Part shown: positions 36,627 to 45,212 of the stretch, in pieces | Layout: every line of letters begins with the position of its first letter | How positions within the stretch are numbered: the stretch's first letter is position 1 | Made by a program: the position numbers and the translations under genes | Notes under the pieces: model-generated | What the model was told of the DNA's origin: nothing | The model's input: only the letters and a program-made list of their open reading frames with translations | Databases searched by the model: none | Assembly: GCA_964491265.1 (NCBI GenBank) | Contig: CAZBFP010000014.1 | Location: 29,062 to 93,061, forward strand | DNA length: 64,000 bases | DNA from: JBBAGC01 sp964491265 | GTDB lineage: Bacteria > Spirochaetota > UBA4802 > UBA5550 | Direction: 5' to 3'

Positions 36627-37238
36627 TCATTTGTCAAACAGTTCTTTAACTCTTTCATAAGGGTTCCACCTGAAAAGCTCTATTAAAACTATAACAATGA
36701 GAAGTGAAATGAAAGAAAATATTATGCTCCTTTCCTTTGACTGATAAACTGCAGATTCGTATTTACCTTTAAACCTGATAAGTCCGATTAATTCACCCTC
36801 TTTTTCTCTTTTATGACAAAAAATACATCTTTTTTCAGCCTTTATCGGTATAATTTTTTCATAATAGCCATATCCTGCCTCGGTAAAACCTGAATCATCA
36901 GGCGAATTGATAACATTCATAACCCGGCTGTCACTCAAATCATCATGGAAACCGGGAGTATAGATCTCCTCCCCTTTTTTATTATATATTTTAATGTCAA
37001 TTTTATGTTTTTTTTCTATATCATCTATAAAAATCCAGGCATATTCCGGCTTTGTTAATATTTTAATTCCGATAAATGAGTCTGCAATTATTTCATATTT
37101 TTTATCAATATTTTCAAAATATCCCGATTTCTGAATTCCACTTGAAAAAAATGAATCAGGCAGGAGATTAAAAACCGCTGACAGAGAAAGAATAAGTAAA
37201 AAGAAAAAAAGAATAATCAGAAAAAGTTTTATTTTCAT
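36627..37238 (-). CDS. Membrane protein with one c-type haem motif, unknown function
   Basis: 203 residues. An N-terminal membrane segment (about 5-24) and a second near 169-188 bracket an extracytoplasmic domain with a single haem attachment motif CIFCH (Cys138, Cys141, His142). The domain layout resembles haem-containing sensor input domains, but there is no kinase or GGDEF output; the protein ends soon after the second segment with a basic tail. It lies between dprA and topA, 13 bases after the dprA stop. It could be a redox or gas-sensing partner. No cytochrome c maturation genes are in view. Confidence 0.7.
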   Translation of the reverse strand: MKIKLFLIILFFFLLILSLSAVFNLLPDSFFSSGIQKSGYFENIDKKYEIIADSFIGIKILTKPEYAWIFIDDIEKKHKIDIKIYNKKGEEIYTPGFHDDLSDSRVMNVINSPDDSGFTEAGYGYYEKIIPIKAEKRCIFCHKREKEGELIGLIRFKGKYESAVYQSKERSIIFSFISLLIVIVLIELFRWNPYERVKELFDK

Positions 37239-37251
37239 TAAAATAGCCTCA

Positions 37252-38364
37252 TCAATTTAAAAATACCCTGTTGCCCACTCTTTCTGCTATCCCCTCGATC
37301 TGAAGAGTCATTACTGCTTCCAATACCCTGTCAGCCTTTTCATCAAGCACCCTTATAAGATGGTCAATATCAACCCCTTCACGATTCAGCAACTTTGCCA
37401 CCTTTTCTTCAAGACCTGAAAGACTCTTAAGGTAGTTTCGATCAGACAGAAAGGCGGTGTTTCCATTGTCTATTATATCTGAGGTTTTTCCCGATACTTT
37501 AAAAAGGGTCTCAGGATTAATTTCCCTGAAAATATCATCCATAGATGTAACCAATGAAGCACCATCTTTAATAAGAGAATGGCATCCCTCATAATCGGAA
37601 TCAAAGGCATGTCCCGGACATGCGAAAACCTCCCTGTTCTGTTCCATTGCATACCTTGCAGTAATCATTGCGCCGCTTTTAAGCGGTGCCTTAATAATTA
37701 CAACACCTTCAGATATACCGCTGACAAGCCGGTTTCTCCTGGCAAATACCCATTTCTGTCCAGGAACAATTCCAGGGGGGAATTCCGATACAAGTGCGGA
37801 ACTATTACTCTCTTCGATTGCCTCAAAAACGTCTCTGTTCTGATATGGATAAAGAACATCAATTCCGTTAGGTAATACTGCGACAGTACCACCCTCGCAT
37901 TTAACTGCACTGAGGTGCGCGAATCTGTCTATCCCCATTGCCATGCCGCTGACAACAGTAAAGCCTGATGAAGACATGGCAGATGATATGGTTCTTGTAA
38001 TATCTTCCGATTTTTTATCCGATTTTCTCGTACCGACTATTGAAAAGAACCTGCCGCCCGATTTTAATTCCCCCCTTACAAACAGAACAGATGGAGGCTT
38101 ATAAATCTCTTTTAATAAGGGGGGGTACTTTTTATTGTGAATTGCTATTATTTCAATTTTCTGTTTTTCACACCTGCGGATAATCTCATCTGCTGTTTTT
38201 TCAGGACAGGTTGAATACTCCTTTGATATATGGGGCTGAGTAGACAATTTTTCAGATTTTATCAAAGAAAGAATATTGCCTCGATTAACAAAAGCTCCTT
38301 CCGGAAGATCCCCCTTTTTAGCTGAGACTATTGACAGAAGCAGATCCTGATAAATATCGTTCAT
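37252..38364 (-). CDS. dprA: DNA-processing protein DprA (Smf)
   Basis: 370 residues with the canonical DprA Rossmann core. SIVGTRKSDKKSED is followed by VVSGMAMGIDRFAHLSA, then NGIDVLYPYQNRD, SEFPPG, RRNRLVSGISEGVVIIKAP and SGAMITARYAM. A C-terminal winged-helix-like segment (VEAVMTLQIEGIAERVGNRVF-type ending) is present. DprA loads RecA on incoming single-stranded DNA in transformation and is widely kept in non-competent bacteria. It follows a TPR gene by 14 bases. A second, degenerate DprA-like gene lies at 60267-61190. Confidence 0.94.
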   Translation of the reverse strand: MNDIYQDLLLSIVSAKKGDLPEGAFVNRGNILSLIKSEKLSTQPHISKEYSTCPEKTADEIIRRCEKQKIEIIAIHNKKYPPLLKEIYKPPSVLFVRGELKSGGRFFSIVGTRKSDKKSEDITRTISSAMSSSGFTVVSGMAMGIDRFAHLSAVKCEGGTVAVLPNGIDVLYPYQNRDVFEAIEESNSSALVSEFPPGIVPGQKWVFARRNRLVSGISEGVVIIKAPLKSGAMITARYAMEQNREVFACPGHAFDSDYEGCHSLIKDGASLVTSMDDIFREINPETLFKVSGKTSDIIDNGNTAFLSDRNYLKSLSGLEEKVAKLLNREGVDIDHLIRVLDEKADRVLEAVMTLQIEGIAERVGNRVFLN

Positions 38365-38378
38365 ATTATCTTACCTGA

Positions 38379-39086
38379 TTAAAGCTCAAGCATGAGCTGT
38401 GTAATATTTTCGCTGCATTTTTTTTTCAGTTCAGTGACCTGAAAAGATTCCTTCTTTGAATCGAGTAAAGAATAAAGATTCTGGTAAACAGATAAAGATT
38501 TCTGTTTATCACCTGTTTCATAATAGAATCTGCCGAGTGCAAAATGCGCATCATAATAGTCCGGTTTTTTACGGATCAGCCCGGTCATCATCTGAACTGC
38601 TTTAGGCCTGTCATCTTTCAGATAAAAATATAGAAGAGCAAGCCCGTATTCGGCATTTGTGAGAGAAGGGATCTTTTCCAGAGCACGTTTATAACTCGCC
38701 TCAGCTTTATCTATATCATTTTTGTTTTTTAATTCATTTCCCCGGTTGGCATATGCAATAGCCAGCCAGTAATGAACATATGCTCCCGATTGACCATGCT
38801 CAATTGCTTTAGTTAAAGTATCAATTGCCGGAGTCCAGCTTTTCATCTCTGCGTATTTAATGCCCAGCTTTTTATAAGATAAACCAACCTGTTCCATTGA
38901 TTGCATCTTATCCCAGAACTTTTTTTCATTGATTTCAACTTCACGTTCAATCTCATCTATACCCTGAACCCTTACCTGTTTAACAGCACCTAATGTAAAA
39001 AGCTCAGCAATCCCGTAATTATAGATATAAATTCCGATCATTGAAACAAGGATAAAAGGGATTATTAATTTTACCGGTTTTATCAT
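38379..39086 (-). CDS. Membrane-anchored TPR protein
   Basis: 235 residues. An N-terminal membrane anchor (LIIPFILVSMIGIYIYNYGIA, about 8-28) is followed by about four TPR units, such as LGIKYAEMKSWTPAIDTLTK and DAHFALGRFYYETGDKQKS. There is no lipobox. TPRs suggest a scaffold role outside the cytoplasm. It is the first gene of the minus-strand run toward dprA and topA. A 17-bp AT-rich inverted repeat lies 30 bases upstream of its ATG. Confidence 0.8.
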   Translation of the reverse strand: MIKPVKLIIPFILVSMIGIYIYNYGIAELFTLGAVKQVRVQGIDEIEREVEINEKKFWDKMQSMEQVGLSYKKLGIKYAEMKSWTPAIDTLTKAIEHGQSGAYVHYWLAIAYANRGNELKNKNDIDKAEASYKRALEKIPSLTNAEYGLALLYFYLKDDRPKAVQMMTGLIRKKPDYYDAHFALGRFYYETGDKQKSLSVYQNLYSLLDSKKESFQVTELKKKCSENITQLMLEL

Positions 39087-39423
39087 AATATTTTCCTCAA
39101 CACTTATATATACGTTTTTATATCAAAAAAAATAAAAATTTTTTTTGATATAAAACCAAAAAAATCCGGACCGGAAATAACCATGAATATAGACACTAAA
39201 AAAATGTAATTTTATATCCATTTTCTGCATATAAAGAATTAACATGGATTAGTAAATCCTTTAAGGGGGTAAAAGACAACAGTTTTTCTTGTCATTTTAG
39301 AATAAATCGGGACTCGTCAATCAATAGAGATTGAATATTTAAAAAATTTAGTGACACGGAGTCAGAATAAAGTTATTTTATATGGGTGGATTTAAATAAA
39401 AAAATATTTATAAGTGAAAATCA
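39087..39423. other. Divergent gap TPR gene / HD-GYP gene
   Basis: 337 AT-rich bases without ORFs. The only structure I see is the 17-bp inverted repeat at 39116-39155. No clear promoter for the HD-GYP gene was found. Confidence 0.6.
39116..39155. repeat. Perfect 17-bp inverted repeat, AT-rich hairpin
   Basis: TTTTATATCAAAAAAAA, a 6-base loop (TAAAAA), then its exact complement. It is located 30 bases upstream of the TPR gene start and downstream of no gene, so it is not an ordinary terminator. It may be an operator or a leader hairpin. Confidence 0.6.
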
Positions 39424-40656
39424 ATGAATGAAAATGAAAAGCTGAAAGAGATAATACGCCTGGGATCTGAAATAAGCACATTTCAGGATCTTGATATACT
39501 CCTTGAAAAAATACTCTATGAAACAAAAAAAATCGCAGATGCAGATGCCGGTACAATTTATATCAAAAAAAACAGCAACCTTATCTTTACACATGCTCAG
39601 AATAAAACATTATCCCGAAGACTCCCTGAAGGGAAAAAACTCATATACTCAACATTTGAACTACCTGTTTCTGAAGACTCAATAGCAGGATATGCAGCAC
39701 TAACCGGGGAATCACTTGTTGTACAGGATGTTTACCACATATCCGGAAAGCCCTACGGATTTAATAAATCATTTGATGAAAAGGCAAATTACCGTACCCG
39801 GGCTGTAATGACAGTTCCCCTTAAAAATGAAAGAAGCGATATCCTTGGAGTAATGCAGATTATCAATCCCATGGATGAGGAGGGGAAAGACAGGGAATTT
39901 ACTGATGAAGACAGGCTTTATGTTGATCATTTTGCCGGTATTGCAAGCATGATACTTCAAAAGGCTCAGATGACAAGAGCCCTTATACTGAGAATGATAC
40001 AAATGGCAGAATTGCGTGACCCCAAGGAAACGGGAGCTCATGTAAACCGTGTTGCTTCTTATTCAGTGGAGATTTATGAAAGATGGGCACAGAAACGCGG
40101 TATTCCGAAAACCCAGATTCAGGCTGACAAGGACGTGCTGAGAATGGCTTCAATGCTCCATGATATAGGGAAAGTTGCAATTTCTGATTTAATACTTAAG
40201 AAACCGGCAAAGTTTTCATTTGAAGAATATGAAATAATGAAGTCCCACTCATATCAGGGGGCAAAAATATTTTATTATGCACAATCAAAGATTGATGAAG
40301 TAGCAAGGGATGTTGCCCTTACACATCATGAAAACTGGGATGGATCCGGATACCCGGGACGCGTAGATATTCTTACAGGTGAAGCAATTGAGACAGACAG
40401 TAACGGTAAACCCCTCACTCTTAAAGGTGAGGAGATACCTCTTTACGGACGGATTGTGGCACTTGCAGATGTTTATGATGCCCTATCCTCACAGAGGGTG
40501 TACAAAGAATCGTGGCAGGAGGAGGATGTTCTGAATGAAATTAAAAAACTTTCCGGAACAAAATTTGATCCTGAGATTGTAGAGATTTTTTTTGATATTA
40601 TAGATGTTATCAGGTCCATTAGAGAAAAATATCCTGAAGGGAATCACTGCAAATAA
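39424..40656 (+). CDS. GAF and HD-GYP domain protein, probable cyclic-di-GMP phosphodiesterase
   Basis: 410 residues. A GAF domain at about 15-185 (DADAGTIYI, YAALTGESLVVQD) is followed by an HD-GYP domain. Metal motif MLHDIGKVAIS near residue 245, HHENWDGSGYPGR near 303 and ALADVYDALSSQRVYK are all intact. HD-GYP proteins hydrolyse cyclic-di-GMP. About 24 residues are inserted between GYPGR and the conserved IPLYGRIVALAD. No GGDEF or receiver domain is attached. It has no strong ribosome site and stands alone. The GAF ligand is unknown. Confidence 0.9.
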   Translation: MNENEKLKEIIRLGSEISTFQDLDILLEKILYETKKIADADAGTIYIKKNSNLIFTHAQNKTLSRRLPEGKKLIYSTFELPVSEDSIAGYAALTGESLVVQDVYHISGKPYGFNKSFDEKANYRTRAVMTVPLKNERSDILGVMQIINPMDEEGKDREFTDEDRLYVDHFAGIASMILQKAQMTRALILRMIQMAELRDPKETGAHVNRVASYSVEIYERWAQKRGIPKTQIQADKDVLRMASMLHDIGKVAISDLILKKPAKFSFEEYEIMKSHSYQGAKIFYYAQSKIDEVARDVALTHHENWDGSGYPGRVDILTGEAIETDSNGKPLTLKGEEIPLYGRIVALADVYDALSSQRVYKESWQEEDVLNEIKKLSGTKFDPEIVEIFFDIIDVIRSIREKYPEGNHCK

Positions 40657-40703
40657 TCACCAATATCTATCGTGGCTTCAAGAATGAAACAGACCGGCAA
40701 AAA

Positions 40704-40736
40704 AATTCCCCGGACAAAACCGCTGCCCGGGGAATT
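40704..40736 (+). terminator. Hairpin downstream of the HD-GYP gene
   Basis: Perfect 10-bp stem AATTCCCCGG / CCGGGGAATT with a 13-base loop, followed by TCTCTT. A probable terminator between convergent genes. Confidence 0.6.
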
Positions 40737-40822
40737 CTCTTAAAACAGGTCTGCTTTACACAATTACTTTTATTTTTTAATGTTAATTTCTTAACATCTA
40801 TTTAAGTGCAGAACAAAAGATT

Positions 40823-40857
40823 ATATCTCCCCGAAGCCTTCTCCAGCGGGGAGATAT
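40823..40857 (-). terminator. Hairpin downstream of acyl-CoA dehydrogenase 1
   Basis: Perfect 11-bp stem ATATCTCCCCG / CGGGGAGATAT with a 13-base loop, 44 bases past the stop of the minus-strand gene. The T-run after it is short (CTTTTG), so termination strength is uncertain. Confidence 0.55.
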
Positions 40858-40900
40858 TTATCACTGTTTTTTTAAAAATCCTTAAACATAAATCTCATGA

Positions 40901-42619
40901 TCATGGATTCTGTACATAAACATCAACAAGACTGTAAACTTCCTCATTGAGTACTTTATCAAATTCATCTTTATTTGGAACAGGTCTTTTTATTGCCTTC
41001 ATAAGTTTTTCAAGCTGAACATCACTGTTAGAAGGCATACCGTAAAGATCAAGAGCATATCTTGAAAAATCTCGAACATAAAGATCAAACATCTGATTCA
41101 TTACTTCATCAGATACATTCTCGATTTTAGCGCTTTCAATAATCAGATGGCCGTAAGCAACCATAGTAAAAAGTTCACCAACAGCAAGGAGGTAATCGAA
41201 CTCCATCATCTGCTTCATTAAATCCTGGCCAGAAACCATAAGATATTCCTTATATGCCTGAATCTGCTCCATAAAGACCTTAACATTGGGCAGATGAGCA
41301 AGACTCTGGTAAGCCTTGTTGTGATCATGAAACTTGGTTTTTGCATAAGCCTTTGTGGGGCCCTGACGGAAAAGGAAGTCGTCATTTCTGTCATCAGTGA
41401 TCCTTCCGATCTCTTCAAACTCACCAGGCATGAACATATAGCTTGGAATAAGTTTTGCGATAAGGGCCATATTTACATGACGAGTCCCTTCAAGTTTAGG
41501 AAAACCTTTAAGCTCTGCAACAGCCTGCTCAAAATACATATCCTTTTCAAAACCACGAGCCGCAATAATATCCCATAGCATTTCGTGAGTCTCCTCACCC
41601 TGTATGGCAACCTTCATCTTCATAATAGGATTAAAAAGAAGGTATCGTTTGTCATTTTCATTTGCAACGCGCATGTAATCAGTGGCTCTAAGTCCAAAAA
41701 GCTTCATACCCATAATTCTTAGCCATGAATCCATGAAAAGCCTTTTAACATGGGCGAAGTCTGTTACTTTTTTGCCGTATAACTCTCTGTGGTATGCGTG
41801 ATTCAAGGACTCATAGAATGAATGCGTAACAATACCTGTAGCACCGGAACCTATGTTAAATTTGCAAATATTGATAGTGTTAAGCATGTCATCCCATGCC
41901 TTGGGGCCCCTTGAAAGAATTTCCGCTTCAGTAATGGGGTAATCGTGAAGTGCAAACTCGGCAACATACTGCTGGTTAACATCAACAACATTTTTAACGC
42001 ACTCATAATTAGGATGTTCCGCATCAACAACAAAGAATACATATTCGTCAGTATCGGCAATTTTACCAAACACTGTAACTGTGCTTGCAACATTACCATT
42101 ACCTATATAGTATTTACTTCCATTAGCAACCCATGTTCCGTCACCTTTTGGGTAAAGCTTCATCTCTGAAGAATAAATATCCGCACCATGTTCTTTCTCG
42201 GAAAGGCCGAAGGCGCAAAGTGCATTATCCTGAAGCTTTTTTGCGGCCTTATGCTTTGCCTCTTCATTGTCGCCAAGGAGAACAGGGTCAAGGCCCAATG
42301 TGGACACATGGTATGTGTACCAGTAAGCAGCGCCGTAGAAGCCGCAGATTTCGGAAAACTCATACATTCTATATGTGCTGTAGTACTGGTTGGGATCTGA
42401 CCCGTAGCCCTTTGGAAGAAAAAGGGTTTCAAATATTTTCTCTTCAGTAACAAATTTCTGCCAATCTTCACAGAATTCTTTGCTATGATACTGCTCTTTC
42501 TGCTTTGCCAGTCCCTTTTTTTCAAACCAGTCTATGGTTTTAAGCATAATTTCTTTCGATCTTTCGTCAGGATATCCCCTGTCTTTGTACTTTTTAGGAT
42601 TTAACAGTAAGCTCATCAT
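40901..42619 (-). CDS. Acyl-CoA dehydrogenase family protein (paralog 1)
   Basis: 572 residues, longer than the 380-400 of standard short/medium-chain enzymes. The central FAD motif region FGLSEKEHGADIYSSEM matches the family's LTEP..GSD segment, followed by GSKYYIGNG. The middle helices contain KLEGTRHVNMAL, where Glu aligns with the catalytic base of the EGT motif. It should introduce the 2,3 double bond in acyl-CoA, passing electrons to ETF. A close paralog is the next gene upstream (42869-44566), each with its own terminator. Two tandem ATGs begin the gene after a 130-base gap. The chain length preferred is unknown. Confidence 0.88.
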   Translation of the reverse strand: MMSLLLNPKKYKDRGYPDERSKEIMLKTIDWFEKKGLAKQKEQYHSKEFCEDWQKFVTEEKIFETLFLPKGYGSDPNQYYSTYRMYEFSEICGFYGAAYWYTYHVSTLGLDPVLLGDNEEAKHKAAKKLQDNALCAFGLSEKEHGADIYSSEMKLYPKGDGTWVANGSKYYIGNGNVASTVTVFGKIADTDEYVFFVVDAEHPNYECVKNVVDVNQQYVAEFALHDYPITEAEILSRGPKAWDDMLNTINICKFNIGSGATGIVTHSFYESLNHAYHRELYGKKVTDFAHVKRLFMDSWLRIMGMKLFGLRATDYMRVANENDKRYLLFNPIMKMKVAIQGEETHEMLWDIIAARGFEKDMYFEQAVAELKGFPKLEGTRHVNMALIAKLIPSYMFMPGEFEEIGRITDDRNDDFLFRQGPTKAYAKTKFHDHNKAYQSLAHLPNVKVFMEQIQAYKEYLMVSGQDLMKQMMEFDYLLAVGELFTMVAYGHLIIESAKIENVSDEVMNQMFDLYVRDFSRYALDLYGMPSNSDVQLEKLMKAIKRPVPNKDEFDKVLNEEVYSLVDVYVQNP

Positions 42620-42833
42620 TTACTCCTTTTTTTCCGGAAAACCGGGGTTTAATTATTTTTAAAACTATTTCGACAAAACACAATTACTTCACAAAAACGG
42701 CCATTACTAAAAAAAGAACGATGTTCCTTTTGTGTCAACAAGAAAATGCACAGTTTATTTTACTATAATATATCACCGGTTAATTTCAAATTATTATTAA
42801 ATAAGCAGGAATTTCATCATATTAAAACTAAAA

Positions 42834-42857
42834 GAGCTGCCCCGAATGGAGCAGCCC
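42834..42857 (-). terminator. Terminator of acyl-CoA dehydrogenase 2
   Basis: Minus-strand stem GGGCTGC / GCAGCTC with a 10-base loop, followed by TTTTAGTTTT. Located 12 bases after the stop codon. The paralogs are therefore probably transcribed separately. Confidence 0.65.
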
Positions 42858-42868
42858 TTTGCAAAAAA

Positions 42869-44566
42869 TTAGTCGTTCATTTTATATTCATCTTTAAGCG
42901 GATAAACATACTTCTCCCAGACCCTCATAAACTTGTCAACATCAGCTACAGGGTTTTTTATCATCTTAAGGCAATACTCAAGCTGTGCCGCAGTATTAGA
43001 TTTCTTCTGATAAAGCTGAACAGCATACTTGGAAAAATCCCTGACAAGAACATCAAAGATCATATCAAGAATATCATCATCAATCTTATAAATTTTCGCA
43101 TTCTCAATAATAAGCTGCCCATAGGCAACAACAGTCATAAGCTCGCCCATTGCAAGGAGGTAATCGATATCCTTGCTCTGCTCCTTACTTGGTGTAGCCT
43201 TGGCAAGGAATTCCTTAAACACAGCAATCTGCTCCTTAAGAACCTCGATATTAGGGAGGCTGATGCTGTTATATGCTATATTGTAATCATGAAACTGAAT
43301 CTTGCTTAAACCGCTTGTGGGGCCCTGATCCATGAGGAAAGCATCATTTTCAGCTCCGCCGCACTGAGGAATTTCAGGAAACTCAGCAGGGTTAAAGAAA
43401 TAGTTTGTCATAAACTTAACAACAAGTGCCATGTTAACATGAACAGTACCTTCAAGTTTCGGGAACATCCTTATTTCAGATGTAGCCATTTCAAAATATG
43501 GTTCCTTCTCAAAGCCTTTAGCTGCAATAACATCCCAAAGAAGGTTGATAACCTCCTCCCCTTCCCTTGTAACCTTCATTTTGCAGAGAGGATCATAGAG
43601 GAGATATCTTCTGTCGTCTTTAGATGCTGTTCTCATATAGTCTACTGCTCTAAGATTAAAAAGCTTCATAGCAGTTATTCGTAAATAGGAGTCACTGAGA
43701 AGATTCTTAACATGAGGAAAATCAGTTACATACTTGCCGTAAAGATTTCTGTTTGCAGCGTGTTCAATTGCTTCATAAAAAGCGTGTGTGGCAATACCAA
43801 CCGCGCCCGGACCCAGGTTGAATTTACATACATTAACAGTGTTAAGCATATTGTCCCATGCTTTAGGGCCTTTTTCTGTAATGTCAGCTTCAGTAATAGG
43901 ATAATCGTGAAGCGCATACTCGGAAACATAGTTCTGGTGAGCAACTGTGTTCTGCACACACTCATAATCAGGATGCTTTGAATCAACACAGAAGAAAACA
44001 TAATCATCAGTGTCAGCCATTTTTGAGAATGTTGAAACCATGGCAGCTTCATTGCCATTCCCTATATAATACTTGTCTCCATTAGCTTTATAGGTACCAT
44101 CACCCTGAGGATAGAGCATCATATCACTTGCGTAGATATCAGCTCCATGCTCCTTTTCAGAAAGTCCGAATGCAAAAACAGCACCCTCTTCAAGAAGTTT
44201 TGCAGCTTTATGTTTGGCTTCTTCATTGCTCCCCATCCATATAGGACAGATACCAAGCTGGGAAACATCCCATACATACCAGTAGGCAATACCGTAGAAG
44301 CCCATAATCTCAGCCCAGTGGTAAATTCTGTAAGTATCCCACCTGTTGTCAGGTGCACCATAACCGGCAGGGGTTAAAAGCCTTGCGAAAATATTATGTT
44401 CCTTCTGAAAATCAACAAAATCCTTAGGCCAGGTTCTGTTATGGAAGTCCTCTTTAATTTTTTTAAGACCCTTATTTTCAAACCATTCAATGGTTTTCAG
44501 CATCATTTCCTTAGATTCTTTGTCAGGAAACTCAACATTGTATTTTTTCGGGTTTAATAACATCAT
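42869..44566 (-). CDS. Acyl-CoA dehydrogenase family protein (paralog 2)
   Basis: 565 residues, alignable with paralog 1 along its whole length. Shared segments include FGLSEKEHGADIY, KYYIGNGN, EYALHDYPITEA and LEGTVHVNMAL, which holds the presumed catalytic Glu. Same reaction class: FAD-dependent oxidation of acyl-CoA feeding FadN and FadA. A TTGACA box lies on the minus strand at 44666-44661, about 95 bases upstream. Its own terminator separates it from paralog 1. The two genes look like an old tandem duplication that has diverged, possibly for different acyl-chain lengths. Confidence 0.88.
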   Translation of the reverse strand: MMLLNPKKYNVEFPDKESKEMMLKTIEWFENKGLKKIKEDFHNRTWPKDFVDFQKEHNIFARLLTPAGYGAPDNRWDTYRIYHWAEIMGFYGIAYWYVWDVSQLGICPIWMGSNEEAKHKAAKLLEEGAVFAFGLSEKEHGADIYASDMMLYPQGDGTYKANGDKYYIGNGNEAAMVSTFSKMADTDDYVFFCVDSKHPDYECVQNTVAHQNYVSEYALHDYPITEADITEKGPKAWDNMLNTVNVCKFNLGPGAVGIATHAFYEAIEHAANRNLYGKYVTDFPHVKNLLSDSYLRITAMKLFNLRAVDYMRTASKDDRRYLLYDPLCKMKVTREGEEVINLLWDVIAAKGFEKEPYFEMATSEIRMFPKLEGTVHVNMALVVKFMTNYFFNPAEFPEIPQCGGAENDAFLMDQGPTSGLSKIQFHDYNIAYNSISLPNIEVLKEQIAVFKEFLAKATPSKEQSKDIDYLLAMGELMTVVAYGQLIIENAKIYKIDDDILDMIFDVLVRDFSKYAVQLYQKKSNTAAQLEYCLKMIKNPVADVDKFMRVWEKYVYPLKDEYKMND

Positions 44567-44782
44567 CAGGCTACCTCTTTTTTTTAAGATAAAAAGCTAT
44601 TTCTCTTTATTATTCACAGCTTTACATTTCAAATTAAATAAAAAAACAGCACCATATTCTTGTCAACAGAATATCGGTTTTTTTACTGAATAATGGCCCA
44701 TGAAAAATGCATATAATTGTATTAAGAAAGCTTTCCGGGAATACCATTATTTCACTGGCAGAATCTGGTAAATAATATTCTT

Positions 44783-45090
44783 GGCTCATTCCGGATTATT
44801 GGGAAAAGTAATAATATTGTTTGTTTCCACATATTCTGGAGTAAGCCCCCTGTCCCCCAAAGGGGGCACGTAAAATAAAAACTTGAGCAAGTTGGTGAAT
44901 CAAAGTATTAAAAAATCCTTTATATTGTTGAGCTTGCAAAAGATATGCGGAACAATGTAAAGGGATTAGTTATCAAAGTGGCAACAATTATATTTTCAGA
45001 GTAATAATAGATAACTAGTGCCCCCTTTGGGGGACAGGGGGAAAAGTAAAAAAAGTACTTTCTTAGTATCCCAAAAATCCGGAATGAGCT
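44783..45090. mobile_element. MITE-like element, copy A (complete, with flanking direct repeat)
   Basis: 308 bases with nested inverted repeats. The outer termini are GGCTCATTCCGGATTATTGG and its near-complement ending GGAATGAGCT. Inner repeats are CCCCCTGTCCCCCAAAGGGG at 44846 and the complementary CCCCTTTGGGGGACAGGGGG ending 45041. The 8-bp sequence ATATTCTT lies directly on both sides (44775-44782 and 45091-45098), as expected for a target-site duplication. No ORF is inside. Related copies at 61270-61666 and 63690-63945 share the inner repeat and the AACTTGAGCAA interior. It is probably non-autonomous, moved by a transposase encoded elsewhere. Confidence 0.75.
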
Positions 45091-45120
45091 ATATTCTTTT
45101 ATTAATCTTAATTCTCCTCT

Positions 45121-45158
45121 AAACACAGACCCCCTCGAAAAGGAGGGGGTCTGTGTTT
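45121..45158 (-). terminator. Strong hairpin after the LruC gene
   Basis: Perfect 15-bp stem AAACACAGACCCCCT / AGGGGGTCTGTGTTT with an 8-base loop, 55 bases past the LruC stop. No clear T-run follows on the minus strand beyond the stem's own TTT, so it may be a terminator or a small palindromic repeat. Confidence 0.55.
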
Positions 45159-45212
45159 CAATAATTTACCTATCTTTTATATAAGTTTTACACATTTAAT
45201 CAACATAACCTT

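Larger units (their letters stand above)
44567..45212. other. Intergenic region holding an inserted element
   Basis: 646 bases without a credible ORF. It holds the acyl-CoA dehydrogenase 2 promoter region, a complete 308-bp MITE-like element (44783-45090) and a strong hairpin (45121-45158). Confidence 0.7.

Noticed and set aside
42746..43309. 187-codon plus-strand frame over acyl-CoA dehydrogenase 2
   Set aside because: Antisense shadow of a well-supported gene.
44846..45041. CRISPR-like repeat
   Set aside because: The G/C-rich blocks are inverted, not direct, and there are only two per copy without regularly spaced spacers.
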